Shown here one piece after another: positions 9,877 through 20,496 of a stretch of 64,000 nt of DNA. The position numbers and the translations under genes are program-made. The stretch spans positions 248,001-312,000 of the forward strand of contig NZ_SZTO01000003.1 in the NCBI RefSeq assembly GCF_013369385.1, given 5' to 3'. The stretch comes from Vibrio sp. 05-20-BW147. Its GTDB lineage: Bacteria; Pseudomonadota; Gammaproteobacteria; Enterobacterales; Vibrionaceae. Under the pieces are notes generated by a model that ran no database searches, had not been told where the DNA came from, and saw only the letters and a program-made list of their open reading frames with translations. The first letter of the stretch is position 1. The number at the start of each line of letters is the position of its first letter.

Positions 9877-11076
9877 ATGGCGTGGAATGAGCCTGGAAAT
9901 AACAACGGCAACAATGGCCGCGATAATGACCCTTGGGGTAATAATAATCGTGGTGGTCAGCGTCCGGGAGGACGAGACCAAGGGCCGCCGGATTTGGATG
10001 AAGTGTTTAATAAACTGAGTCAAAAGCTGGGTGGTAAGTTTGGCAACAAGGGAGGGCGTGGGCCTTCAATTGGTGGTGGCGGTGCAATTGGCTTTGGTGT
10101 CATTGCCGTTATTGCAGTACTTGTCTGGGTTTTCGCTGGCTTCTACACCATTGGTGAAGCAGAGCGTGGTGTGGTGTTACGCTTAGGTAAGTATGACCGC
10201 ATCGTGGATCCAGGTTTGAACTGGCGTCCACGCTTTATCGATGAAGTTACACCCGTTAACGTTCAAGCGATTCGCTCATTACGTTCATCAGGTACGATGT
10301 TGACCAAAGATGAGAACGTTGTGACGGTATCGATGGATGTTCAGTACCGTGTTGCGGATCCTTACAAATATCTGTTCCGAGTGACTAACGCGGATGACAG
10401 CTTGCGTCAAGCGACAGACTCGGCACTGCGTGCCGTGATCGGTGATTCACTGATGGACAGTATTTTGACCAGTGGTCGTCAGCAGATTCGTCAAAGTACA
10501 CAACAAACGCTAAATCAAATCATTGACAGCTATGACATGGGCTTAGTGATTGTGGATGTGAACTTCCAGTCGGCTCGTCCGCCTGAGCAAGTAAAAGATG
10601 CGTTTGATGATGCGATTGCAGCGCGCGAGGATGAAGAGCGTTTTATTCGTGAAGCGGAAGCGTACAAAAACGAAATTCTGCCAAAAGCAACGGGTCGTGC
10701 TGAGCGTCTGAAGAAAGAAGCTCAAGGTTACAGCGAACGCACTATCAACGAAGCGTTGGGTCAAGTGGCTCAGTTTGAAAAATTGCTGCCTGAATACCAA
10801 GCTGCGCCGAAAGTTACTCGTGATCGTCTCTACCTAGATACGATGGAAGAGGTGTATTCAAGTACTTCTAAGGTACTGATCGACTCAGAATCAAGTGGCA
10901 ACCTTTTGTATTTGCCGATTGATAAGTTGGCGGGGCAAGGTACTCAAACCGATACCAAGCGTAAAGCGAAATCTTCTTCAACTTACGATCAGATCCAATT
11001 GGAATCAGAGTCAACAAGTGATGATGCTCAAAACTCGCAGTCTCGTTCAACAGGTTCACGTCAAGGGAGATACTAA
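9877..11076 (+). CDS. hflK: FtsH-modulating SPFH protein HflK
   Basis: A 399-residue inner-membrane SPFH (band 7) protein that forms the HflKC cage around FtsH and controls its proteolysis. A Gly/Asn-rich cytoplasmic N-terminus (about 1-65) precedes one transmembrane segment (about 68-90, GFGVIAVIAVLVWVF), then the SPFH domain in the periplasm with the EAERGVVLRLGKY start, a charged coiled coil (about 245-300), and a Ser-rich tail. GGAG precedes the ATG. hflC follows after two bases, so translation of the two partners is likely coupled. Confidence 0.96.
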   Translation: MAWNEPGNNNGNNGRDNDPWGNNNRGGQRPGGRDQGPPDLDEVFNKLSQKLGGKFGNKGGRGPSIGGGGAIGFGVIAVIAVLVWVFAGFYTIGEAERGVVLRLGKYDRIVDPGLNWRPRFIDEVTPVNVQAIRSLRSSGTMLTKDENVVTVSMDVQYRVADPYKYLFRVTNADDSLRQATDSALRAVIGDSLMDSILTSGRQQIRQSTQQTLNQIIDSYDMGLVIVDVNFQSARPPEQVKDAFDDAIAAREDEERFIREAEAYKNEILPKATGRAERLKKEAQGYSERTINEALGQVAQFEKLLPEYQAAPKVTRDRLYLDTMEEVYSSTSKVLIDSESSGNLLYLPIDKLAGQGTQTDTKRKAKSSSTYDQIQLESESTSDDAQNSQSRSTGSRQGRY

Positions 11077-11078
11077 GA

Positions 11079-12056
11079 ATGCGTAAGTTAATGATCCCTG
11101 TACTGGTTCTTGTACTGGCAGCACTACTGATGTCGCTGTTTGTCATCCCAGAAGGTGAACGTGGTATTGTGGTGCGTTTTGGTCGAGTACTCAAAGATAC
11201 CAATGACGTTACCCGAGTTTACGAACCGGGTTTGCATTTCAAAATGCCGTTGTTTGATCGCGTGAGAACGTTAGATGCACGTATTCAGACAATGGACGGA
11301 CGTTCAGACCGTTTCGTGACGTCAGAGAAAAAAGACGTCATCATCGATTCGTATGTGAAATGGCGTATTGAGGATTTCGGTCGTTACTATCTAGCAACGG
11401 GGGGTGGTAACACGCTAACCGCTGAAGCGTTACTTGAGCGTAAAGTGACCGACGTTTTGCGTGCAGAAATCGGTGCTCGTGAGATCAAACAGATTGTTTC
11501 TGGTCCACGTAACGGTGATGTGTTGCCAGAAAGCGTGACCAGCGCAGAAGTGAGTACTGAAGCGGCTCGCCAAGCTCTGGAGATCGATGGTGAACGTGAC
11601 CTGATCATGTCGAATGTATTGAAGGATACGCGTGAAAGTGCCATGAAAGACTTGGGTGTTCGCGTGGTGGACTTCCGTATGAAGAAAATCAATCTTCCGG
11701 ATGAAATCAGTGAGTCTATCTACCGTCGTATGCGCGCAGAGCGTGAGTCAGTGGCGCGTAAGCACCGTTCTCAAGGCCGTGAGAAAGCGGAAGTTATCCG
11801 TGCACAAGCGGAGTTAGAAGTGGCGACGATTCTGGCTGAAGCAGACAAAACAGCGCGTGTAACACGCGGTGAAGCAGATGCAAAAGCAGCGAAGATCTAC
11901 TCGGACTCTTACAACAAAGATCCTGAATTCTTTAGTTTTATGCGCTCTCTAAAAGCCTATGAGAAGTCATTTGGATCTAAGAGCGATATTCTGGTACTGG
12001 ATCCTAAGAGTGAGTTCTTCCAATACATGAATAACGCAAAAGGTGCTGAAAAGTAA
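11079..12056 (+). CDS. hflC: FtsH-modulating SPFH protein HflC
   Basis: A 325-residue partner of HflK. One N-terminal transmembrane segment (about 4-24) is followed by the SPFH domain (EGERGIVVRFGRV, then YEPGLHFKMP) and a long Ala/Glu/Arg-rich helix (about 205-275). The family's length and motifs are intact. It is the last gene of the tsaE-to-hflC superoperon; a strong terminator follows about 85 bp downstream. Confidence 0.96.
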   Translation: MRKLMIPVLVLVLAALLMSLFVIPEGERGIVVRFGRVLKDTNDVTRVYEPGLHFKMPLFDRVRTLDARIQTMDGRSDRFVTSEKKDVIIDSYVKWRIEDFGRYYLATGGGNTLTAEALLERKVTDVLRAEIGAREIKQIVSGPRNGDVLPESVTSAEVSTEAARQALEIDGERDLIMSNVLKDTRESAMKDLGVRVVDFRMKKINLPDEISESIYRRMRAERESVARKHRSQGREKAEVIRAQAELEVATILAEADKTARVTRGEADAKAAKIYSDSYNKDPEFFSFMRSLKAYEKSFGSKSDILVLDPKSEFFQYMNNAKGAEK

Positions 12057-12137
12057 TTGAGTGGTGAAAGCTAAGCAATAGCTTGAGTGCGCAGTAACTC
12101 AGCAGCGCTAGACGACTAAACGTTGAAAGCGATATCG

Positions 12138-12170
12138 ATGCCAGTCAGACTTTCTGACTGGCATTTTTTC
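12138..12170 (+). terminator. Rho-independent terminator after hflC
   Basis: GCCAGTCAG (12140-12148) pairs with CTGACTGGC (12154-12162) around a five-base loop and is followed by ATTTTTT. This ends the hfq-hflC transcription unit. Confidence 0.9.
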
Positions 12171-12291
12171 TTTGGCTTTCTAGTACTTAGAATGCAACTT
12201 CCTCAAGTAGTAATAGAACCATACCTTCTGCCGAATGGCATCGCTAATCATGGTGCGTGATCTCTATCCGTGTGTGTTTGAGCTATTGAAG

Positions 12292-12322
12292 TTGACCGAT
12301 TTGGTCTTTTGAGGCGTATACT
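12292..12322 (+). promoter_or_regulatory. Candidate promoter of the DUF2799 lipoprotein gene
   Basis: TTGACC (12292-12297) and TATACT (12317-12322) match sigma-70 hexamers well, but the spacer is 19 bp, longer than ideal. It lies about 75 bp upstream of the start codon. Confidence 0.4.
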
Positions 12323-12395
12323 GAAATAGGCTTGTGTTGTCTTGGTCGATGAAGCGACGGCCTACGAGGGAAATATCCCAATAAGGAGACAGATC

Positions 12396-12755
12396 ATGAA
12401 AGCAATATTTTCGACCGCAATTCTTATTTTGCTGGTTGGCTGCGTTCAAACCCCATTACCTCAGTCGGAGCAAGTATCAGATTGGCACCGCTTTGGCGAA
12501 GAAACTGCGTTGGATGGTAAGTTAGCTTTGAGTGAGGCTCGTTTACTCAAGTTGGCACAACCACGTGAGCTTTCCACTTCTTTGCTGACGTCATATCAAA
12601 TGGGCTATCAAGAAGGTAAACAGCAGTACTGCCAACAGAATGCGTATTTGTTGGGAGTGATTGGTAAGCCTTACTACGGCATTTGTGATGATGTTGACCC
12701 TTTCTTCAAGCAAGACTACGTCTCTGGTCAAATGTCGACGGCTGGGGGTTTGTAA
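12396..12755 (+). CDS. Small DUF2799 lipoprotein
   Basis: A 119-residue predicted lipoprotein. The signal sequence MKAIFSTAILILLVGC ends in a lipobox with the acylated cysteine at residue 16. The mature part has a YQMGYQEGKQQYC segment and two further cysteines (in QYCQQ and YGICDD) that could form a disulfide, features of the DUF2799 family, whose function is unknown. The ATG at 12396 is preferred over the longer frame from 12342 because AAGGAG (12383-12388) lies seven bases upstream and the signal peptide starts here. It stands alone between two terminators. Confidence 0.8.
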   Translation: MKAIFSTAILILLVGCVQTPLPQSEQVSDWHRFGEETALDGKLALSEARLLKLAQPRELSTSLLTSYQMGYQEGKQQYCQQNAYLLGVIGKPYYGICDDVDPFFKQDYVSGQMSTAGGL

Positions 12756-12778
12756 GAACAAAAAAGCGGTGATGATCA

Positions 12779-12808
12779 AAAAGAGCTGTGTTCACACAGC
12801 TCTTTTGT
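12779..12808. terminator. Bidirectional terminator between the lipoprotein gene and ppa
   Basis: AAAAGAGCTGTG (12779-12790) pairs with CACAGCTCTTTT (12795-12806) around TTCA. T tracts are present on both strands, so it can serve both convergent genes. Confidence 0.9.
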
Positions 12809-12825
12809 CTTTCAATGGGCAAGGA

Positions 12826-13356
12826 TTATTTGTTCTGTGCACGTTGGTAAGAATCTAAGATCTCTTTACGCGCTGCTTCCACGTCTTCCCAGCCATCCAC
12901 TTTGACCCACTTACCCGATTCAAGCTCTTTGTAGCGCTCAAAGAAGTGGGTGATCTGCGCTTTCAACAATTCAGGAAGATCGTTGACATCTTGGATGTGA
13001 TCATACTCTTTGGACAGTTTTGAGTGAGGTACCGCGACGACTTTGGCATCTTCACCGGATTCATCCGTCATTTTAAGCACGCCCACCGGGCGACAACGGA
13101 TAACCGAACCTGGCATCAATGGGTAAGGGGTTGGGACCAACACATCGACTGGGTCGCCATCCAGCGAAAGGGTATGGTTAACGTAGCCATAGTTGCATGG
13201 GTAGAACATCGGCGCTGACATAAAGCGATCAACGAACACCGCGCCAGACTCTTTGTCCACTTCGTATTTGATCGGATCCGCGTTGGCTGGGATCTCAATA
13301 ACCACATACAGATCATCAGGCAGTGATTTGCCCGCCGGGACGTTATTTAAACTCAT
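12826..13356 (-). CDS. ppa: Inorganic pyrophosphatase
   Basis: A 176-residue family I soluble pyrophosphatase that hydrolyses PPi and drives biosynthetic reactions forward. The signature DGDPVDVLV (66-74) carries the metal-binding aspartates, with Y52-P-C-N-Y-G-Y upstream and the [15 protein letters not shown] segment near the C-terminus. The start is placed at 13356 (MSLNNVPAG) because AAGGAAA lies just upstream and this is the family length; the longer frame to 13494 adds an unrelated leader that runs through the fbp terminator. Confidence 0.96.
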   Translation of the reverse strand: MSLNNVPAGKSLPDDLYVVIEIPANADPIKYEVDKESGAVFVDRFMSAPMFYPCNYGYVNHTLSLDGDPVDVLVPTPYPLMPGSVIRCRPVGVLKMTDESGEDAKVVAVPHSKLSKEYDHIQDVNDLPELLKAQITHFFERYKELESGKWVKVDGWEDVEAARKEILDSYQRAQNK

Positions 13357-13461
13357 GAGTGATTTCCTTTTCTTTAGTTTTTGGGCTGAACGGTGATAAT
13401 TTAGCCGCAAACAGGCAGAGCTGTAAACCGAGTGCGTTGGGCTTTCCAAAGTGGCTAACAA

Positions 13462-13487
13462 AAAGCGCCTGCTGTTGCAGGCGCTTT
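13462..13487 (-). terminator. Terminator of fbp
   Basis: AAAGCGCCTGC (13462-13472) pairs with GCAGGCGCTTT (13477-13487) around TGTT. On the minus strand it is followed by a T run. It lies just past the fbp stop codon and insulates ppa, which must have its own promoter. Confidence 0.85.
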
Positions 13488-13497
13488 GTCTCATTCT

Positions 13498-14855
<1,358 letters not shown>

Positions 14856-16217
14856 ATGCATATTCATATCTTGGGAATTTGCGGCACTTTTATGGGTGGC
14901 GCGGCAATTTTAGCTCGACAGTTAGGCCACAAAGTGACCGGTTCTGACGCGAACGTTTACCCACCGATGAGCACCTTGCTTGAATCTCAAGGTATTGAAA
15001 TTATTGAAGGCTTTGACCCTTCGCAACTCAATCCTGCGCCAGATCTTGTGGTGATTGGTAATGCCATGAGCCGAGGTAACCCTTGTGTTGAATATGTGTT
15101 GAATCACAACCTGCGTTACACCTCCGGGCCGCAGTGGTTACAGGAGTTTTTGTTGCATGACCGCTGGGTATTGGCGGTATCGGGCACACATGGCAAAACC
15201 ACTACCTCGAGCATGCTGGCGTGGATTTTGGAAGATTGTGGTTACCAGCCGGGATTTCTTGTTGGTGGCGTGCTCGGTAACTTCGGTGTCTCCGCGCGTT
15301 TAGGCGAAAGCATGTTTTTTGTGGTCGAAGCCGACGAATATGACAGTGCTTTTTTCGACAAGCGATCTAAGTTTGTGCATTACCATCCTCGCACCTTGAT
15401 CATGAATAACCTAGAGTTTGATCATGCAGACATCTTTGATGATCTTGAAGCGAGCAAGCGACAATTCCACCACTTAGTGCGTACTGTTCCTGGTAATGGC
15501 CGTATTTTGGCGCCCAAGCAAGACGGCGCATTAGCGGATGTGTTGTCACGAGGCTGCTGGAGTGACCAGGAGTTTTCTGGTCAGGACGGCGAGTGGCAAG
15601 CGGTCAAACTCAGCAAAGATGGTTCACACTTTGAAGTGTGGCTGCAGGGTGAGCAAGTAGGCACGGTGCAATGGGACTTAGTCGGCGATCATAATGTCGA
15701 TAATGCGTTGATGGCGATCGCAGCGGCGCGCCATGTGGGTGTGACGCCAGATCTGGCTTGTGAGGCACTAGGGCGCTTTATTAATACCAAGCGTCGCCTA
15801 GAGCTGAAAGGGGAAATCAATGGCGTGGCGGTGTATGACGATTTTGCCCATCACCCAACCGCGATTGAACTGACGCTCGCTGGTTTACGTAATAAGGTGG
15901 GCGATAAGAAAATCATCGCGGTACTGGAGCCACGCTCAGCCACCATGAAACGTGGCGTGCACAAAGAGACTTTGGCGGCTTCACTCAAGCAGGCGGATGA
16001 AGTGTTCCTTTACCAACCAGAGTCAATTGCTTGGTCGGTGCAGGATGTGGCGGCTCAATGTCAGCAACCGGCATTCACCAGTGATAACATTGACCAGTTT
16101 GTGGCGAACATTGCGCAGCGCGCCGAGGTAGGAACGCAGATTTTGGTCATGAGCAATGGCGGTTTTGAGGGTATTCACGGTAAATTACTGACCGCTTTAG
16201 AGAAATCAACGCGCTAG
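14856..16217 (+). CDS. mpl: UDP-MurNAc:L-Ala-D-Glu-mDAP ligase Mpl
   Basis: A 453-residue Mur ligase that recycles cell-wall tripeptide by attaching it to UDP-MurNAc. It shows the N-terminal nucleotide fold GICGTFMGG (8-15), the ATP P-loop SGTHGKTTT (109-117), the FVVEADEYDSAFFDKRSKF Mpl signature (about 150), and the DFAHHPTA motif (about 330). ATG 14856 is preferred over the adjoining TTG 14853, since AGGA at 14844-14847 is optimally spaced and the family starts M-x-IHILGICG. It is followed closely by ubiX. Confidence 0.95.
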   Translation: MHIHILGICGTFMGGAAILARQLGHKVTGSDANVYPPMSTLLESQGIEIIEGFDPSQLNPAPDLVVIGNAMSRGNPCVEYVLNHNLRYTSGPQWLQEFLLHDRWVLAVSGTHGKTTTSSMLAWILEDCGYQPGFLVGGVLGNFGVSARLGESMFFVVEADEYDSAFFDKRSKFVHYHPRTLIMNNLEFDHADIFDDLEASKRQFHHLVRTVPGNGRILAPKQDGALADVLSRGCWSDQEFSGQDGEWQAVKLSKDGSHFEVWLQGEQVGTVQWDLVGDHNVDNALMAIAAARHVGVTPDLACEALGRFINTKRRLELKGEINGVAVYDDFAHHPTAIELTLAGLRNKVGDKKIIAVLEPRSATMKRGVHKETLAASLKQADEVFLYQPESIAWSVQDVAAQCQQPAFTSDNIDQFVANIAQRAEVGTQILVMSNGGFEGIHGKLLTALEKSTR

Positions 16218-16233
16218 AAAATACATACATTAG

Positions 16234-16878
16234 ATGAGCATGAGAAACCAAGAAAAATCGATCACGTTAGCCTTTACGGGCGCCTCTGGCGCGCCTTATG
16301 GGTTACGTTTATTACAGCAATTACTGGCGGCAGACTACCGTGTCTACCTGCTGATCTCTTCTGCGGCAAGAGTGGTATTGGCAACCGAGCATGGTCTCAA
16401 ACTGCCAGCCAATCCTGACGCCGCGCAGCAAGCGCTGGTGGCCCATTTGGCTTGTGATGCCGACAAGCTGGTGGTGTGTGGTAAAGACGATTGGTTCTCA
16501 CCAGTGGCTTCGGGCTCGGCTGCCCCTAAGCAGATGGTGGTTTGCCCTTGCTCGGCAGGGAGTGTCGCGGCGATTGCTCATGGCATGTCAGACAATTTAA
16601 TTGAGCGTGCCGCTGATGTGGTGATGAAAGAGCGTGGCCAATTGATTTTGGTGGTGCGTGAAACGCCCTTTTCGACCTTGCATCTTGAAAATATGCACAA
16701 GCTTTCGCAGTTAGGTGTCACTATCATGCCCGCCGCGCCCGGTTTCTATCATCAACCTAAGTCGATTGAAGACTTGGTGGATTTTATGGTGGCGCGCATT
16801 CTCGATCATCTCGGCATTGAACAGGTTTTGGTGCCGCGTTGGGGATACGATCATCGCAATGACGGTGACTCTGTATAG
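16234..16878 (+). CDS. ubiX: Flavin prenyltransferase UbiX
   Basis: A 214-residue enzyme that makes prenylated FMN, the cofactor of the UbiD decarboxylase in ubiquinone synthesis. The family motifs are TGASGAPYG (about 15-23), the [29 protein letters not shown] core, and [18 protein letters not shown]. The length is normal. The start has only a weak ribosome binding site, and expression probably depends on read-through from mpl 16 bp upstream. Confidence 0.94.
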   Translation: MSMRNQEKSITLAFTGASGAPYGLRLLQQLLAADYRVYLLISSAARVVLATEHGLKLPANPDAAQQALVAHLACDADKLVVCGKDDWFSPVASGSAAPKQMVVCPCSAGSVAAIAHGMSDNLIERAADVVMKERGQLILVVRETPFSTLHLENMHKLSQLGVTIMPAAPGFYHQPKSIEDLVDFMVARILDHLGIEQVLVPRWGYDHRNDGDSV

Positions 16879-16910
16879 CCAAGAGAGGTCATTCCGATTA
16901 CAATCCGAAC

Positions 16911-17014
16911 CACTCATCGGGGAGCTTATCTGTGTGCATCACAGAGGCTGAGATTAGGCCAGTGCCTAGGACCCGTAAACCTGAACCAGATAATGCTGGC
17001 GTAGGAATTGAGTC
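16911..17014 (+). promoter_or_regulatory. TPP riboswitch (THI element) upstream of thiBPQ
   Basis: The conserved THI-box parts are present in order: CGGGGAGC, GGCTGAGAT, ACCCG, ACCTGAACCAGATAATGCTGG split over 16979-17000, and GTAGGAA. Helix P1 is formed by ACTCA (16912-16916) with TGAGT (17009-17013). It lies 77 bp upstream of the thiB start, so it should repress the thiamine transporter when thiamine pyrophosphate is plentiful. No U-rich terminator follows; CGCTC (17060-17064) can pair with GAGCG (17082-17086) next to the thiB Shine-Dalgarno, suggesting control of translation initiation (inference). Confidence 0.95.
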
Positions 17015-17090
17015 GGGATTAATTAGCAAGGACGATTAACACCTACCTCAAGCCTGTGCCGCTCAACTCATGCCAAATGGAGAGCGAGCA

Positions 17091-18098
17091 GTGAAACACA
17101 CTCTAAACCTGATAGCCCTAGCGTCAATCACGTCAATGATGGGCATCTCTTCTTCTGCACTTGCGGCGGACAAAACCTTAACCATTTACACCTACGATTC
17201 TTTTGCGGCCGATTGGGGCCCAGGCCCGACAGTCGAAAAAGCATTTGAAGCTCAGTGTGGCTGCGACGTGAATTTTGTCGCGCTGGACGATGGGGTGTCA
17301 ATTCTCAACCGCTTGCGTTTAGAAGGCAGCAATACCAAAGCGGATATTGTTTTAGGTTTGGACAATAATTTGATGGCAGAAGCTAAAGCCACAGGGTTGT
17401 TGGCGCCACATCAAGTGAACCCCCAAGCGCTGTCGTTGCCAAATGGTTGGGCTGACGACACGTTTATTCCTTATGACTACGGTTACTTTGCGTTTGTTTA
17501 CAACAAAGACAAACTGGCGAATCCCCCCAAAAGTTTAAAAGAGCTGGTTGAGTCGCGCGACGATCTGAAAGTCATCTACCAAGACCCTCGCACTTCAACG
17601 CCCGGTCAAGGTTTGATGCTGTGGATGAAGTCGGTGTATGGCGATGACGTGACGGGCGCATGGCAGCAACTGGCGAAGAAAACCGTGACGGTCACGAAAG
17701 GTTGGTCGGAAGCGTATTCGATGTTCCTCAAAGGCGAATCGGACATGGTGCTCTCTTACACCACCTCACCTGCGTACCACCTGATTGCCGAAAATGATGC
17801 GCAATATGCCGCGGCGGGTTTTAGTGAAGGGCACTACATGCAAGTGGAAGTCGCCGCAAAAGTGAAAAGTAGCCAGAACTCAGCGCTGGCTGATCAGTTT
17901 ATGAGTTTCATTTTGAGCGATGAGTTCCAAGGTGCGATGCCTACGGGCAACTGGATGTATCCGGTAACGAATGTTGTTTTGCCTGAAGGTTATAGCAGTT
18001 TGACGGTGCCTGAGAAGGCGTTGAGTTTCAGTGCGGAAGAGGTAGCGAAGCAGCGTAAAGCTTGGATTCGCGAATGGCAAAGCGCGTTGACGTTTTAA
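17091..18098 (+). CDS. thiB: Thiamine ABC transporter, periplasmic binding protein
   Basis: A 335-residue periplasmic protein that captures thiamine and its phosphates for ThiPQ. The signal peptide is about residues 1-26 (hydrophobic core LIALASITSMMGI, cleavage after ALA). The mature start, TIYTYDSFAADWGPGP, is the ThiB signature, followed by KADIVLGLDNNL and the late GNWMYPV motif. GTG 17091 is chosen because GGAGAG (17079-17084) is six bases upstream and the signal peptide then has normal form; the ATG at 17070 lies before that site. It is the first gene of the riboswitch-controlled operon. Confidence 0.95.
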   Translation: MKHTLNLIALASITSMMGISSSALAADKTLTIYTYDSFAADWGPGPTVEKAFEAQCGCDVNFVALDDGVSILNRLRLEGSNTKADIVLGLDNNLMAEAKATGLLAPHQVNPQALSLPNGWADDTFIPYDYGYFAFVYNKDKLANPPKSLKELVESRDDLKVIYQDPRTSTPGQGLMLWMKSVYGDDVTGAWQQLAKKTVTVTKGWSEAYSMFLKGESDMVLSYTTSPAYHLIAENDAQYAAAGFSEGHYMQVEVAAKVKSSQNSALADQFMSFILSDEFQGAMPTGNWMYPVTNVVLPEGYSSLTVPEKALSFSAEEVAKQRKAWIREWQSALTF

Positions 18099-18107
18099 GG
18101 CGTCGCA

Positions 18108-19715
18108 TTGAATTCGGTTCCTAAATTGGGCATTGGGGTCGCGATGATCATCGCGACCTTTGTTGTTTCTGCTCTCTCGGCGCTCTTGTTGGCGACGCCG
18201 ACGCTGGATCTCACGGCGGTATGGCAAGATCCTTATTACCGCCATGTTACGCAATTTAGTTTTCTTCAAGCGACGCTGTCGATGCTGCTGAGTGTCGGTT
18301 TGGCGCTTCCTGTCGCACACGCCTTGTCTCGGCGACATTTTGTTGGCCGCTCGCTATTGCTCAAATTGTTTGCGTCAACTTTAGTGCTGCCAGTATTGGT
18401 AGGCGTGTTTGGCTTGTTGGCCATTTATGGGAACAGTGGTTGGTTGGCGAGTGTATTGGCGAGCTTTGACGCCAAATTGCCCTTTTCGATCTACGGATTG
18501 AGCGGCATTTTGCTCGCGCACGTGTTTTTCAATTTGCCGTATGCAGCGCGATTGCTGCTGCAAACCTTAGAGTCGATTCCGGCAGAGCAGCACAAATTGG
18601 CGGCTCATCTTGGTATGAACAGCTGGCAGAAGTTTCGTTGGGTCGAATGGCCGCGATTGCGCCAGCAACTGCCACATGTGTGTGGCTTAGTGTTCATGCT
18701 TTGCTTCACCAGCTTTGCCACGGTCATGGCCCTCGGTGGCGGCCCAAAATCGACCACCATCGAACTGGCTATCTACCAAGCGATAAAATTTGATTTTGAC
18801 TTACAAGCTGGAGCGCTACTGGCGATCTGGCAAATGCTATTGTGTAGCTTGCTGGTGTTGGCGTTGCAGCGATTGACTAAACCGCTGCCTGTCTCGGTTG
18901 GTAGCCACACCCGTTTCGTTCAATTAACCCCAGCTTCTAAGCGTCATTTGATGTGGGATTATGCGTGGATAGCACTGGCGACACTGCTGGTGGTTCCGCC
19001 GCTGCTGTTTGTGGTGGCCAGCGGGATAAACAGCAAGCTCCCCGACGTGATCAGTGATGGTCGATTTTGGTCCGCTCTGGGGGCCTCGTTACGTGTGGCG
19101 TTTGGCGCCGCCACGTTAGCCGTGGGCGCGGCGATTGCTATTTTGCTCACCAGTCGTGCATGGCGGTTGCGTGGTCTACGATACCCCGCAGACGGCATTG
19201 AGATGGTGGGCACCATCATCTTAGTGACGCCAGGTTTGGTGGTGAGTACGGGGCTGTTTTTATTGCTGCGCAGTTTTGCAGATGTGTTCAGTTTGGCGCT
19301 GTTGATCGTCATCATCGTCAACAGTTTGATGGCATTACCGTACGCCATTAAAACGCTCGCTCAGCCGATGTTGCATTGCGAGCAGCAGTACCAATACTTG
19401 GCTGCCACACTGGGCTTAAGCGGGTGGAATCGTTTTAAAATCGTTGAGTGGCGCGCACTGCGTAAACCTTTCGCCAATGCGTTTGCGCTCTGTTTTATGT
19501 TTTCCATAGGTGATTTGAGCGCAATTGCCTTATTTGGTAGCCAAGATTTTCGTACCCTACCGCTCTATCTGTACCAGTTACTCGGCAGTTATCAAATGGA
19601 GGCGGCAGCGGTGGTGTCACTCACGTTATTGCTGCTGAGTGTCGGCTGTTTTGCCCTGAGTGAGTCCTTACTCAGCACCAAATCGAATCAACATCAGGAG
19701 AAGGCGCCATGCTAA
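18108..19715 (+). CDS. thiP: Thiamine ABC transporter, permease
   Basis: A 535-residue inner-membrane permease with two homologous halves, each with several membrane segments and an EAA loop (LAAHLGMNSWQKFRWVEWP in the first half, LAATLGLSGWNRFKIVEWR in the second). The start is TTG 18108 with AAGG (18097-18100) seven bases upstream, overlapping the thiB stop; an ATG at 18144 lacks a ribosome site and would cut the first membrane segment. The 3' end overlaps thiQ by seven bases. Confidence 0.93.
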   Translation: MNSVPKLGIGVAMIIATFVVSALSALLLATPTLDLTAVWQDPYYRHVTQFSFLQATLSMLLSVGLALPVAHALSRRHFVGRSLLLKLFASTLVLPVLVGVFGLLAIYGNSGWLASVLASFDAKLPFSIYGLSGILLAHVFFNLPYAARLLLQTLESIPAEQHKLAAHLGMNSWQKFRWVEWPRLRQQLPHVCGLVFMLCFTSFATVMALGGGPKSTTIELAIYQAIKFDFDLQAGALLAIWQMLLCSLLVLALQRLTKPLPVSVGSHTRFVQLTPASKRHLMWDYAWIALATLLVVPPLLFVVASGINSKLPDVISDGRFWSALGASLRVAFGAATLAVGAAIAILLTSRAWRLRGLRYPADGIEMVGTIILVTPGLVVSTGLFLLLRSFADVFSLALLIVIIVNSLMALPYAIKTLAQPMLHCEQQYQYLAATLGLSGWNRFKIVEWRALRKPFANAFALCFMFSIGDLSAIALFGSQDFRTLPLYLYQLLGSYQMEAAAVVSLTLLLLSVGCFALSESLLSTKSNQHQEKAPC

Positions 19716-20413
19716 CGCTGCAACAGGTGCATTATTACTATCATCAAGATCTGTTTGCTTTTGATTTAGAGGTAGAAGCAGGCAGTATTGTGGCGTTGAT
19801 GGGGCCAAGTGGGGCCGGAAAGTCAACCTTGCTGGCACTGCTGGCGGGGTTCATTGCGCCTCAGTCGGGCCAAATGGCATTGGATGGGCGCTTGCTCAAT
19901 ACGCTTTCTCCTGCGCAGCGTCCTTTCTCGATGTTGTTTCAAGAACACAATTTGTTTGCTCATCTCACGGTGCGCGACAACATTGCGTTGGGATTGCATC
20001 CCGGTTTGAAACTGACGTCGCAGCAACAAAAGCAAGTGGAGCAAGCGGCAAAGCAGGTTGGCATTGAAGCCTATTTAGATCGGCTGCCTGAACAGCTCTC
20101 TGGTGGTCAGCGACAGCGAGTGGCCCTTGCACGTTGTTTTGTCCAGCCCAACCCAATTTGGTTACTGGATGAGCCGTTTTCCGCACTTGATCCAGTCTTG
20201 CGTGAAGAAATGCTCTCGCTCGTCAAACTGCTGGCGCAAGAGCGCGCCATTACGGTCTTGATGGTGACACATCATTTAAGTGATGCACGTGCCATTGCTA
20301 GCCACTTTGCCTACATAGATAAGGGCACCATTGCCGCGCATGGACCCATTGCGAGCCTCAATGAAAAGCACAGCCACCCAGAGTTGGTAGAGTTTTTCCA
20401 AGCCGCAGTATGA
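19709..20413 (+). CDS. thiQ: Thiamine ABC transporter, ATP-binding protein
   Basis: A 234-residue ABC ATPase that energises thiamine import. Walker A is GPSGAGKST (32-40), the signature is LSGGQRQRVALARC (about 130-143), Walker B is WLLDEPFSALD (about 150-160), and the switch histidine is in VTHHLSDA. Its start overlaps the end of thiP. A terminator follows. Confidence 0.96.
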   Translation: MLTLQQVHYYYHQDLFAFDLEVEAGSIVALMGPSGAGKSTLLALLAGFIAPQSGQMALDGRLLNTLSPAQRPFSMLFQEHNLFAHLTVRDNIALGLHPGLKLTSQQQKQVEQAAKQVGIEAYLDRLPEQLSGGQRQRVALARCFVQPNPIWLLDEPFSALDPVLREEMLSLVKLLAQERAITVLMVTHHLSDARAIASHFAYIDKGTIAAHGPIASLNEKHSHPELVEFFQAAV

Positions 20414-20443
20414 TAGATAAAAGGCGGCATGTGGTGCGGAGAT

Positions 20444-20475
20444 AAAAAAGGTTGGCAGTGCGCCAACCTTTTTTC
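20444..20475. terminator. Bidirectional terminator between thiQ and yjgA
   Basis: AAAAAAGGTTGGC (20444-20456) pairs with GCCAACCTTTTTT (20462-20474) around AGTGC. It has T runs on both strands and serves the two convergent genes. Confidence 0.92.
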
Positions 20476-20496
20476 ATATCCTCAACAGCGTCGCTG

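Larger units (their letters stand above)
12057..12395. other. Intergenic region hflC to DUF2799 lipoprotein
   Basis: About 340 bp holding the hflC terminator and a possible promoter for the lipoprotein gene. The rest (12171-12290) shows no open frame or structure I can name. Confidence 0.6.
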
